From JAMCZU01 sp964479405 (GTDB lineage: Bacteria; Patescibacteriota; UBA1384; UBA12157; JAENIV01): 28,298 nucleotides of DNA. Position 1 is the stretch's first letter, and each line of letters begins with the position of its first letter. A program made the position numbers and the translations under genes. Shown one piece after another: positions 15,501 to 21,400 of this stretch. The notes beneath the pieces are model-generated. The model was not told where the DNA came from. It ran no database searches and saw only the letters and a program-made list of their open reading frames with translations. The stretch covers positions 1 to 28,298 of the forward strand of contig CAYZMA010000009.1 in NCBI GenBank assembly GCA_964479405.1. Direction: 5' to 3'.

Positions 15501-18500
15501 TTCAAAACGCTTACGGAGATTTGAAAAAGACTAATTTTGCTAATGCCGACAATACACTACTCTCTAGCATCGGCAAAGCGCGTCTTTCTGAATATGGCGG
15601 TCTTGGCACCAGAGATTCGGCTCAAGTGGACAAAGATTTGGGTTTGCCCTCTGGCACGACTGAAAATTATCGTCTCGGTAAAATCACCGAATCTGCCTAC
15701 AACCAAAGAATCGGTATGAGCTCAACCAATAATATTGCCGCCAAACTTTTAAATCGTCAACTAGATTTAACCGGCAGTCCTTATTATGCTTTGGAAGGAA
15801 CCGATGTTACCAAAATGCTCAACGGCGGCTGGTTTATGGTCGCTCTAAAAGTTTCCGGCAACCCGATTGATAAAGCTTTTGGTTTTCCTGAAGGTGGAAC
15901 ACTTGATATTATTTCGCAAACTAACAAACCCGGCGACGCAATTGAGATGTTGGCCGAGAAAAAATTAGGAATTATTGCCGGTCTTGACCGAGCCGTTTCT
16001 TTGGGTGGCGATATTCCTTACAACCTCGGGCGGGCTAAAATTGAGCAAGAGCTCGGTCTTCAGTCAAATGAATTAAACGACGGCAATTTAATTGATCGGA
16101 TCAAAGGCTATACCGGCTCAAATATTGATAGTTTAAGCCGTCTGGATATGGCTTTTGGCCTTGAAGCCTCCACTTCACACGCTTTAATTGAAGATTTAAT
16201 TAAACCTCATGACTATATCACCAATACTGGTAATTTCCTTCGCGATAATGTTTTTTATAATCAAATAGATCAATATTCCCCTTTCCTCCGAAATAAAGAT
16301 GTCAAAAACGCTGTCATTGCTTTGGCCGAACAAACTGGCACTCCTGCAGATATTTTTGCTGCTGCCGGCGCCAGTCAAATCGGGCAAGTTTTGGGTCTTG
16401 ACTACTCTGTCTCAATTAGAGGCAATTTCAAAGATAATTTAGGCGCCGCTAAAGTTGAGGATCGCTTGGGACTTTTGAAAGATAGTTTTCAAGAAAATAT
16501 TAATAATGTCATTACTTTAAACGGCCAAGATAAATTTGCCAGCGCTTTTTATGTTGAAAGTGGCGAACTTGATAATGCCCGCAACGGTAATTCAGGTTAT
16601 TGGAGCAGTGACCGAGAAAACCAAGCAAGTCAAGTTGATGCCATTTTAAATATTCCTTCCGGCAATACTAAAAGTTTTCTCACCGGCGCCATGAGTCTGC
16701 CAGACTTTGTTGGGAAAGTCGGCAAAAACTCTTTAACCGAAATTTCGGTTGAAAAAATCGCCGAAAGAATGGACCTTGAAGAAAAATATCAAACCGCCGC
16801 CAAAACTTTAGTTGATGTTTTTAACAGCGACCCAACCTTAAGCTCACCCCAAAGCAAGCAAAAACTTTATGAAGCTTTGGGCGCCGCCGGCGGTATTAAT
16901 TTGGACGATAAGACTAAATTTGATCCCGGAACTTGGGAAAGAATGTTGACTTCCGGGCCTCAAAATGCCAGTGTCATTCTTTTGGAACAAGGCAAAAAAT
17001 GGCTCCCGCGATGGATGGGAATGGACGAATCATACGACCCTTATGTTGATATTATTTACGAGCAAGGATTAAATAGTAGCGGTTCATCTCTTTACAACGA
17101 ACAAGTTTTTACCACCGCCGTTCAACAAGTTACCGGCATTCCGGATGAAAATGACGCTAAAAGATTTGTCAACGGCGATATTAAGGGGGGATTAACAGCT
17201 TGGGGAGCGGCTCAAATTGTGACGGCTTATAATGGTGAATTTAATAGTCCCGACGATCAAGCTTTTCAACTTGATTATCCCACCTCTAAAAAAGCTTATT
17301 TCAATGATCCGGCAGGGGATACTGCCATCGGCGATGCCGCCGTCGCCCAAATGCGCGCAGAAAACAACAACGCGCCTATTGATCCTGCCGTAGAAGCCAG
17401 TGTCCGTCAAGAAGCCATTCGTGATTCGCGCGATAATTCTCGCAAAGACCTTCAATATCGGGCGGTTGATATGCAACTTCACAAAGCGGATAAAAACATC
17501 CCGGCCGGCTTTACCCAAGCGATGCGCGAAGGTGATTCGGCCCAAAAATGGGATATGGGTCTTGCTTATATTGGCAATATGGTCCACAGTAAAAATTCGG
17601 CCATTCCAGCCGAACTACTCGGCGATTTAGAACTTTATTATGAATTCCGCGATCCCGAAGCTTTGTCTGATACTTCTTATGCTTTTTTGGATAATATTAT
17701 CACTAGTAAATTTGGTGATTTTGTCCAGCCGGGCACGGCTAAAGCTTTGTTCCAATACGGCCAAAGCCACAAACTCGGCTCGCTAACCGACCAAGGCAGT
17801 TTAACCCAAATTTATGCCGATTATGGCATTGATGTTGTAGCTAACTGGGCTGATACAAAAACCGGTCTGCCAATGGGCACAACTAAACTTGCTTATGATT
17901 ATTTTGTGAAATATCAAAAAGCAGTTAAAGCCTATAGAGCCGCTCAAGCAACAGGTGATGTCGCTAAAGCACTCTCAACCGGAGCCGCCTTAAAAGACCT
18001 CAGGGCTGAAGTTATTTCTACAATCTTGACAACAGCTTTTCAAAAACAATTGCTCGCCGTTGACCAATCGTTGGGACTAGTACCCGGCTCGTCAAGTATG
18101 CTGGTCGGGATGGGTGTCTCATTTTGGATTTCCGGCGCCGCCAGCCCGTGGGGAATTGGTTTGTTTGTCCTGACTAATGCTTTTGGCGTCTACAAAGTTG
18201 ATTTAACTTGCACCGCTTGCGGTTATTATCCAGAGTTGCAAGGAGCGTCAAGTGTGCAAGGTTGTCCTTTAGGTGAATTTGACGGCCAAAATGCCAACTC
18301 TTTTCAAGCCGGTTCAATAGCCGGCGCCCAATGGAAAGTCAATCAATTAATTAATGATGTCCTTCAAATGCCCAAAGCTTTAAATGACGAAAATTTAGTC
18401 CCCACCCAAATTATGACTTATCGTCAAGAAGATGTTGACAGCTTTAGTTCAAATTTAAATGACCTTTATGGTTCCGCCGGCCTTCGTGGCAATTCCGGTC

Positions 18501-18547
18501 TCTGGGCAAACCAGCTAATGTGGGATCATATACACATTGGTTATTGA
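12590..18547 (+). CDS. Giant membrane-anchored repeat protein with split M15-like zinc motif
   Basis: The 1,985-residue protein starts at TTG 12590, right behind GGAGGGG. An in-frame TTG at 12509 lies upstream of the promoter and is rejected. Residues 1-167 are Pro/Asn/Gln/Asp-rich and lack a signal peptide. Residues 168-193 form one membrane helix. Residues ~200-340 are helical. At 396-405 lies SAHYTGQAAD, an exact match to the SxHxxGxAxD zinc motif of M15/VanY-type peptidases (His398, Asp405). The protein ends WDHIHIGY, resembling the second HxH zinc element (His1980, His1982). Between them are many degenerate ~40-45-residue repeats of the type IG(R/K)A-x-(I/L)E-x2-LGLP-x-G. A second hydrophobic stretch lies near 1836-1870, followed by a Cys cluster (CTACGYYP ... 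GC). It sits beside the secretion operon with the same promoter type. A surface role in wall remodelling or as a long scaffold is inferred. Confidence 0.85.
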   Translation: MANNSSEQNKYIGKSKGKVKILTKAEYDKNLVANFNKPSELNKTIQGSEAINSNQPEPTKTPTENTAKPPTENFNPQMDEPPKDNQDNQDNQENQAGQPTPNDPQNPNHSDDSTQDQTTPDQGAPENVRKKPLDRAKEFYEQKKKAFVEGVKKRFSKAGLQAAGKAIWTFVAAFWPYILAVLVIIFILLMIAGSCSKTTGKTPIIVLDKVRDKTLVLKTLAVSGDQSSQQQLIVNEATDIKAKIKKLPTDNADAKKIIDQISKLLDEIITLSNSPNAISERVTQILALLNQLKNILKDQSAFIDEIIAQVSGIQKMLELYQNTRLILNPKDMDYIRNFDADRRIVQMLLYLVTPTDQGGAGHERIRVKRIKFSYDSENKSLSKETDFSDQDEPNISAHYTGQAADITEIDCVKCTEVKRRRIGHSNKFAQPPIPIKVAWQSEEGFGKAGGPSAYGNNMQQVFNNLANGATNEILIAQVSDILGVELDPDKIKGKNFNEISRYIGNAIIKETLGIPGDYEMGNNLGDIANTTGRAYLAQALGVPIDGIKGSNPAEISQNVGRATIEDKMSLPDGSLESNNSNEIFASVGRRLMEESLGLSKNSLGAPFSDTNSFRRVVGQGKVEASLGLNPQTFYGSLNDIKKRIGKSAYDTTFANPETIDNWLEIPTGTTESLIASQISPDSYNKMVGDKVYDSQIGIYQREDKRAEVFGVNTNDINALTNGNQGSFLSIGRSTISRMITSSDQEREMMRQWFDTGAKPDKLDADYLAGQYGLRTGDFEKIFVDNLGKEVFERIGQTALLANLANDPKIGAYVQPVQDYQFYTDRLHLVKDNFDYLEKNSSDPEIKTKASQTKTILDNMLSSSSITDIQKNVKQIQANVKFIELKAKSDPETTRRIKEIKKATNEIIEGKEIPDFDTLSTDTVTAKTDPQSKLTKKDVLDILTGRKKIDDVVYAVGLRKWEIELDLPDGSLQNAYGDLKKTNFANADNTLLSSIGKARLSEYGGLGTRDSAQVDKDLGLPSGTTENYRLGKITESAYNQRIGMSSTNNIAAKLLNRQLDLTGSPYYALEGTDVTKMLNGGWFMVALKVSGNPIDKAFGFPEGGTLDIISQTNKPGDAIEMLAEKKLGIIAGLDRAVSLGGDIPYNLGRAKIEQELGLQSNELNDGNLIDRIKGYTGSNIDSLSRLDMAFGLEASTSHALIEDLIKPHDYITNTGNFLRDNVFYNQIDQYSPFLRNKDVKNAVIALAEQTGTPADIFAAAGASQIGQVLGLDYSVSIRGNFKDNLGAAKVEDRLGLLKDSFQENINNVITLNGQDKFASAFYVESGELDNARNGNSGYWSSDRENQASQVDAILNIPSGNTKSFLTGAMSLPDFVGKVGKNSLTEISVEKIAERMDLEEKYQTAAKTLVDVFNSDPTLSSPQSKQKLYEALGAAGGINLDDKTKFDPGTWERMLTSGPQNASVILLEQGKKWLPRWMGMDESYDPYVDIIYEQGLNSSGSSLYNEQVFTTAVQQVTGIPDENDAKRFVNGDIKGGLTAWGAAQIVTAYNGEFNSPDDQAFQLDYPTSKKAYFNDPAGDTAIGDAAVAQMRAENNNAPIDPAVEASVRQEAIRDSRDNSRKDLQYRAVDMQLHKADKNIPAGFTQAMREGDSAQKWDMGLAYIGNMVHSKNSAIPAELLGDLELYYEFRDPEALSDTSYAFLDNIITSKFGDFVQPGTAKALFQYGQSHKLGSLTDQGSLTQIYADYGIDVVANWADTKTGLPMGTTKLAYDYFVKYQKAVKAYRAAQATGDVAKALSTGAALKDLRAEVISTILTTAFQKQLLAVDQSLGLVPGSSSMLVGMGVSFWISGAASPWGIGLFVLTNAFGVYKVDLTCTACGYYPELQGASSVQGCPLGEFDGQNANSFQAGSIAGAQWKVNQLINDVLQMPKALNDENLVPTQIMTYRQEDVDSFSSNLNDLYGSAGLRGNSGLWANQLMWDHIHIGY
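12839..12874 (+). repeat. 9-base tandem repeat inside giant gene
   Basis: Three copies of GATAATCAA and one of GAGAATCAA lie in frame, encoding Asp-Asn-Gln repeats in the cytoplasmic Pro/Asn-rich tail. Such a tract can change copy number in whole codons. Confidence 0.85.
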
Positions 18548-18572
18548 CATAACCAACGAATGACCAATTGAC

Positions 18573-18690
18573 CTAATTATTCTAATTAATCTAATCAAAT
18601 CCTAATATCCAATTTCTAAATGCCTAAATAATCTTTAGATATTGGTCATTAAATTAATTAGGCATTGATTAGGTCAATTAGAATAATTAG
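18573..18690. repeat. AT-rich inverted repeat between convergent genes
   Basis: CTAATTATTCTAATT (18573-18587) is the exact reverse complement of AATTAGAATAATTAG (18676-18690). TGCCTAA (18621-18627) and TTAGGCA (18658-18664) form an inner pair, and GACCTAAT/ATTAGGTC blocks are also present. It fills the 150-base spacer between the giant gene and the convergent DciA-like gene and could act as a two-way terminator. Confidence 0.65.
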
Positions 18691-18697
18691 AAATTTA

Positions 18698-18967
18698 TTA
18701 TTGGACTTTAAATCTAACCCTCTCCACCTTCTCTTCTCCCAACTTCTCATTAACTTCGCTGATGATTTTAACGCTTTCCAAACTCAAATTGGCCGCTTGC
18801 GCCGGCGATGAGACAGAAAGCGTTAAAAGCCCATCGCGGAAAGAAATGACCTCAAAACGACCCTCCGCTACGCTACGGGTGGTGTCACAAACATTAGCCG
18901 CCTCAAGCGGCTTTTTAAGGCGACTGTAGCGCGGATCGCCGCTAAAATAATCACTCAATTTTTTCAT
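18698..18967 (-). CDS. DUF721/DciA-like protein
   Basis: This 89-residue protein matches the DUF721/DciA pattern: a short N-terminal helix (LSDYFSGDPRYSRLKKPLEAANV) and then an alpha/beta core with FRDGLLTLSVSSPAQAANLSLES and a C-terminal VERVRFKVQ strand. DciA proteins help load or recruit the replicative helicase DnaB in bacteria without DnaC/DnaI, which would suit a gene near the origin. The length is at the small end for the family. The ATG has no Shine-Dalgarno sequence. An extended -10 (TGGTATTAT, 18976-18984) ends only eight bases before it, so the mRNA is probably leaderless. Residues ~28-36 (DTTRSVAEGR) are unusual for the family and lie on a GC-rich, repeat-like patch. Confidence 0.72.
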   Translation of the reverse strand: MKKLSDYFSGDPRYSRLKKPLEAANVCDTTRSVAEGRFEVISFRDGLLTLSVSSPAQAANLSLESVKIISEVNEKLGEEKVERVRFKVQ

Positions 18968-18975
18968 TTGATTTT

Positions 18976-18984
18976 ATAATACCA
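18976..18984 (-). promoter_or_regulatory. Extended -10 promoter, leaderless DciA-like gene
   Basis: TGGTATTAT on the minus strand ends eight bases before the ATG, placing the transcript start at or next to the start codon. Confidence 0.6.
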
Positions 18985-18998
18985 TTAAAGTTGTTCTA

Positions 18999-19035
18999 AA
19001 CCTCACTCCCACTTCGGAAGTGGGATTATAAGGTT
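18999..19035. repeat. CCCACTT hairpin repeat, copy C
   Basis: The core CCCACTT-CGG-AAGTGGG (19008-19024) lies inside an AACCT/AGGTT outer pair (18999-19003, 19031-19035), the same design as copies A and B but with changed flanks and no T run. Confidence 0.65.
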
Positions 19036-19119
19036 AAAACATTCAATAGTATCCTGGGATAGATTTTTAGCTAACAATCTGTTATATATAATTCATACCA
19101 TCATATAGAGGTGAAATGT

Positions 19120-19680
19120 ATGATAATGACAAACCGCTATTTAGAAGTGGGTGGTACAATTGCAACAGTATTTAATTCACTCTACATTCTGGAAAAAATC
19201 TATCCTTTAGAGATTCTGGAAAACGCGGAAATTAGATTGCACCATTACAACCCGAAAGGATACAACAACTACACTCTTATGAATCGAAAAAAACCTGTTC
19301 TCTATCTATTACAAGATAAGTGGGATTGGCAAAATGATAAAGTTGATGGCGAAAATGACGATTTAATAAGGAAAGTAGCAATAAGTAATGGTATGGCTGA
19401 TTCTAATGTCACTCTTGATTTTCACATTTCCTGCACCATTGCCCATGAATGGGCTCATCTTATTCAAACAGCTGGTAAAGAATTCTTTCCGATACTACTT
19501 CCGTCCTATTTTGGCCATCTTAGCGACAGAGAGAACGACGCAGAATTTTTTGCATGGGCATTTATCACCAAATATTGGAAGAATATCTTGACTATAGATA
19601 AGATACCTCAAACCCTTCAAATTAATTTCAATCCTTCCGCGAGCGATCAATTAATTCTTAACTTTAATCCTATTCCTTAA
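19120..19680 (+). CDS. HExxH metallopeptidase-like protein
   Basis: This 186-residue protein has a zinc-protease motif HEWAH (His109, Glu110, His113) within a helix preceded by hydrophobic residues, and a downstream RENDAEFF helix offering Glu138 or Glu142 as third ligand. The order is that of small gluzincin-type or ImmA/IrrE-like peptidases, but I cannot name a family, and the last ~35 residues are not recognised. No signal peptide is evident, so it is probably cytoplasmic. I chose ATG 19120, six bases after GAGGTG (19108-19113). The GTG at 19111 lies inside that ribosome-binding site. A TATAAT at 19087-19092 may be its -10. It is a single-gene unit with its own terminator. GC and context suggest an accessory gene. 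Confidence 0.7.
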   Translation: MIMTNRYLEVGGTIATVFNSLYILEKIYPLEILENAEIRLHHYNPKGYNNYTLMNRKKPVLYLLQDKWDWQNDKVDGENDDLIRKVAISNGMADSNVTLDFHISCTIAHEWAHLIQTAGKEFFPILLPSYFGHLSDRENDAEFFAWAFITKYWKNILTIDKIPQTLQINFNPSASDQLILNFNPIP

Positions 19681-19710
19681 CTAGGACAAGATATTTGCCC
19701 TAGTTTTTAT
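19679..19710 (+). terminator. Terminator after metallopeptidase gene
   Basis: AACTAGG (19679-19685) pairs with CCTAGTT (19699-19705), followed by a T-rich TTTAT. The stem begins inside the stop codon. Confidence 0.75.
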
Positions 19711-19729
19711 ATAAGCCTTACTCCAACTC

Positions 19730-19745
19730 CACAATCTTCGCTTTA
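19730..19745. repeat. Conserved 16-base block before RNA copy 1
   Basis: CACAATCTTCGCTTTA differs at one base from 21261-21276 before RNA copy 2. Read on the minus strand it encodes KAKIVELE plus a stop, resembling the true recF end (KAKVVELT at about 21471-21494). It may be a relic of a recF 3' end. Confidence 0.45.
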
Positions 19746-19762
19746 GCTCGGGTTAACGAGTA

Positions 19763-19791
19763 TTGACAACTATTAGTGAGTATTATACAAT
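19763..19791 (+). promoter_or_regulatory. Promoter of RNA copy 1, TTGACA-N17-TACAAT
   Basis: A perfect -35 TTGACA (19763-19768), a 17-base spacer and TACAAT (19786-19791). The same two hexamers with the same spacing precede RNA copy 2, while the spacer sequence is not conserved, as expected of a working promoter. Confidence 0.88.
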
Positions 19792-19797
19792 AAAAAC

Positions 19798-19858
19798 ATC
19801 ATGAGGGAGAAACGACCGTATGACTACGTGTTATACGCGACGCCTCCCATTTTTATTA
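19798..19858 (+). ncRNA. Small self-terminating structured RNA, copy 1
   Basis: This is a ~60-base transcript predicted from its promoter and from the stem plus T run at its end (TTTTTATT). Numbering from 19801, bases 5-9 pair with 44-48, 13-14 with 41-42, and 16-21 with 33-39, leaving a loop GACTACGTGTT. The closing stem and T run act as the terminator. Copy 2 aligns without gaps over 50 bases with 14 differences. Four pairs change on both sides (6/47, 16/39, 18/36, 20/34), which is strong evidence for an RNA. No known RNA family is recognised. Its 3' half overlaps the last codons of the NYN gene on the other strand. Confidence 0.75.
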
Positions 19859-20382
19859 CTTAGAAATTCTAATTTATTCTGTTCTCTATTAAGAAATATT
19901 TTATATTCTTGAAACTTTTTTAACAAACTAGATTCTGAATAACAATTAGGAATTATAATATTTAGAAGTTTATTTTTGTTCAAAAGATAATTGTGCAAGC
20001 AATAAAAATCGCCATCGCCAGAGACAATGACTGCTTTATTATATTTTTGAAATTCTATCGCCGCTGAATATAATACCAGTTCGGCATCAATATTACCTTT
20101 AGATTTACCACTGCCATCTTGTATTGTTGGTTTAAAAACAATCTCGTAACCCCATCTTTTTAAGTTGCTATATAATCGTTCATTTCCCTTAATATAGCCA
20201 ATAAAAAGAAAAGCTTTTGAAACATAGAACTTATCACGCAAGTAAACTCTGAATTTTTTAAAGTCTAATTTCCACCCTTTATAAATTTTTTTACCATTTT
20301 TATTAAAAAGGTCTTTATTCGCTCCTAAATTCAAATTTTGGCTATCAATAAAAGCATAAACAATTTGTCGTTTCTTTTTCAT
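19831..20382 (-). CDS. NYN-domain (DUF88/LabA-like) protein
   Basis: This 183-residue protein has the PIN-like NYN fold, in which conserved acidic residues hold a metal ion for RNA cleavage. Visible are FIDSQNLN (residues 11-18, Asp13), a central GNIDAELVLYSA with Asp near residue 98, and VSGDGDFYCL near 120-129. Proteins of this group are predicted ribonucleases or RNA-processing factors. The ATG has no ribosome-binding site. An extended -10 TGGTATAAT (20392-20400) ends nine bases upstream, so the mRNA is likely leaderless. The last eight residues (NKNGRRRV) and the stop are encoded by the antisense of the small RNA, so the original C-terminus appears to have been replaced when that element arrived. 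Confidence 0.85.
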   Translation of the reverse strand: MKKKRQIVYAFIDSQNLNLGANKDLFNKNGKKIYKGWKLDFKKFRVYLRDKFYVSKAFLFIGYIKGNERLYSNLKRWGYEIVFKPTIQDGSGKSKGNIDAELVLYSAAIEFQKYNKAVIVSGDGDFYCLHNYLLNKNKLLNIIIPNCYSESSLLKKFQEYKIFLNREQNKLEFLSNKNGRRRV

Positions 20383-20391
20383 CTTATTTTA

Positions 20392-20400
20392 ATTATACCA
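20392..20400 (-). promoter_or_regulatory. Extended -10 promoter, NYN gene
   Basis: TGGTATAAT on the minus strand, nine bases before the ATG, predicts a leaderless transcript. Confidence 0.65.
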
Positions 20401-20410
20401 TAAAAATATC

Positions 20411-20471
20411 CTAAACCTCCACTCCCACTTAACCCGCCTCCGCCACCTACGAGGTGGAAGTTTTTAGGTTT
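20411..20471. repeat. CCCACTT-type hairpin repeat, copy D (diverged)
   Basis: CTAAACCTCCACTCCCACTT is followed by an inner hairpin CCACCT-ACG-AGGTGG and AAGTTTTTAGGTTT. The outer AAACCT/AGGTTT pair (20413-20418, 20466-20471) matches the design of copies A-C. It forms the left part of the 309-base gene-free stretch 20383-20691. Confidence 0.5.
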
Positions 20472-20480
20472 ATAGATAGT

Positions 20481-20554
20481 AAATCTAATAATTATTTCAC
20501 GGTCGTGTAAATTTTATTAGATTTCAAGATAACAAAAAGCCCCTTAATGTTATC
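20481..20554. repeat. Two neighbouring palindromes
   Basis: AAATCTAATAA (20481-20491) and TTATTAGATTT (20514-20524) are perfect inverted repeats, with an inner CAC-GGTC-GTG hairpin. Next to them GATAACA (20528-20534) pairs with TGTTATC (20548-20554). There is no coding potential. They may end leftward transcripts or act as operators. Confidence 0.5.
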
Positions 20555-20577
20555 GCGAGGAATTATATTAAAATCTC

Positions 20578-20606
20578 TTGACTTCTCCAGATAAAAAGTT
20601 TATGCT
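20578..20606 (+). promoter_or_regulatory. Promoter TTGACT-N17-TATGCT
   Basis: TTGACT (20578-20583) and TATGCT (20601-20606) have a 17-base spacer. The leader of ~80 bases leads to AAAAGGAGG at 20674-20682. Confidence 0.6.
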
Positions 20607-20691
20607 CTCATCAGTTATTCAATCTAATCTGCAAGGTAAGTTGTGGAATCATTGGGGCAGATCTAAAAACAACAAAAGGAGGATTCGCGAA

Positions 20692-21195
20692 TTGCAGTTA
20701 AATGGAGAGCAGCAATTAACAATTATCGGGGTGTTTATTTTGATCCTAGGGATTATGGCGTACCTTTTTTATCAAAGTACAGTTTCGTCGCCAGGGCCAT
20801 CAACAGAGAAAGTTGAGAGAATGAAAATTCTTTCTGGTTATCGCTACACCATAGAGCAGCCAGAAGACATATCTGCGGCGAAGAAATTTGCCAGAATCGC
20901 CCACGGATTAGGGGCAAGTCAGGACGGAAAGTTCGGCACTCTATTTTTTGAGAGTCATCCTGACAGTTCCGATTACGCATATACAGATGAGTTGTCGGGA
21001 ATTAGAGTAAAGGTTAGAGTTGAGACAGCTAATGGCGCAAAGCCAGTAGATGAAATTTCTCAATTCATCGGTGGCCACACTGATAAGGATATTAATAACT
21101 GTTGGTATCAGTTTCGAGCAAAAGTCGCGCGAGCGATATGGCTTATGCGAGCAAATATCAATCCGAAATTTACTACCGAAGTAGCTAAGAAATAA
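20692..21195 (+). CDS. Membrane-anchored hypothetical protein
   Basis: I chose TTG 20692 because AAAAGGAGG lies nine bases upstream. The longer frame from 20578 begins inside the promoter -35 and is unlikely. The 167-residue product has one membrane helix at residues 8-27 and a ~140-residue outer domain. That domain is alpha/beta, with an AAKKFARIAHGLGASQDGKFGTL stretch split by Gly residues and a C-terminal helix rich in Arg and Ala. I recognise no family. The GC content is higher than in the core genes. It is flanked by a promoter and a strong terminator, so it is a single-gene accessory unit. It lies between the NYN gene and RNA copy 2. Confidence 0.65.
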   Translation: MQLNGEQQLTIIGVFILILGIMAYLFYQSTVSSPGPSTEKVERMKILSGYRYTIEQPEDISAAKKFARIAHGLGASQDGKFGTLFFESHPDSSDYAYTDELSGIRVKVRVETANGAKPVDEISQFIGGHTDKDINNCWYQFRAKVARAIWLMRANINPKFTTEVAKK

Positions 21196-21209
21196 ATTCT
21201 ATGGAGCCA

Positions 21210-21250
21210 GGAAGGACAACTTCCCTGCGCGAAAGTGCGGGGATTTTTTT
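21210..21250 (+). terminator. Strong GAAA-loop terminator
   Basis: CCCTGCGC-GAAA-GTGCGGGG (21223-21242, two G-U pairs) is followed by seven T. A small GGAAG/CTTCC hairpin (21210-21224) precedes it. Confidence 0.92.
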
Positions 21251-21260
21251 ATTCTAGTTT

Positions 21261-21276
21261 CACAATCTTCGCCTTA
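21261..21276. repeat. Conserved 16-base block before RNA copy 2
   Basis: CACAATCTTCGCCTTA matches 19730-19745 with one change. The minus strand reads NKAKIVKLE and a stop codon, like the copy 1 relic and the recF end. Its distance to the promoter differs between copies (12 against 17 bases), which argues against a promoter element. Confidence 0.45.
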
Positions 21277-21288
21277 TTGTGCAAACAT

Positions 21289-21317
21289 TTGACAAATGAT
21301 TATAAATCTAATACAAT
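21289..21317 (+). promoter_or_regulatory. Promoter of RNA copy 2, TTGACA-N17-TACAAT
   Basis: TTGACA (21289-21294) and TACAAT (21312-21317) are 17 bases apart, identical hexamers and spacing to the copy 1 promoter. The bases TACAATAAAAACATC are identical in both. Confidence 0.88.
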
Positions 21318-21323
21318 AAAAAC

Positions 21324-21384
21324 ATCATGAGAGAGACACGGGTCTGTGACTAAGTGTTACAGGGCACGCCTCTCACTTTTTATA
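21324..21384 (+). ncRNA. Small self-terminating structured RNA, copy 2
   Basis: This is the partner of copy 1, aligned without gaps from 21327. The loop is GACTAAGTGTT (21348-21358). The upper stem is CTGT/ACAG in place of GTAT/ATAC, and the base stem is GAGAG/CTCTC in place of GGGAG/CTCCC, so pairing is kept although bases change. A T5 run (21377-21381) follows the base stem. The ATG at 21327 opens only eight codons here, whereas in copy 1 it opens 20, so a conserved peptide is not supported. It lies just 3' of recF, on the opposite strand. Confidence 0.75.
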
Positions 21385-21400
21385 CTCTAGTTACTCTGTT

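Noticed and set aside
19801..19863. A 20-codon peptide frame starting at ATG within RNA copy 1
   Set aside because: Copy 2 has a stop after eight codons at the same place, there is no ribosome-binding site, and the differences between copies preserve base pairing instead of codons.
20578..20691. Extra 38 residues on the membrane-anchored unknown
   Set aside because: The longer frame starts in the -35 hexamer. AAAAGGAGG before TTG 20692 marks the better start.
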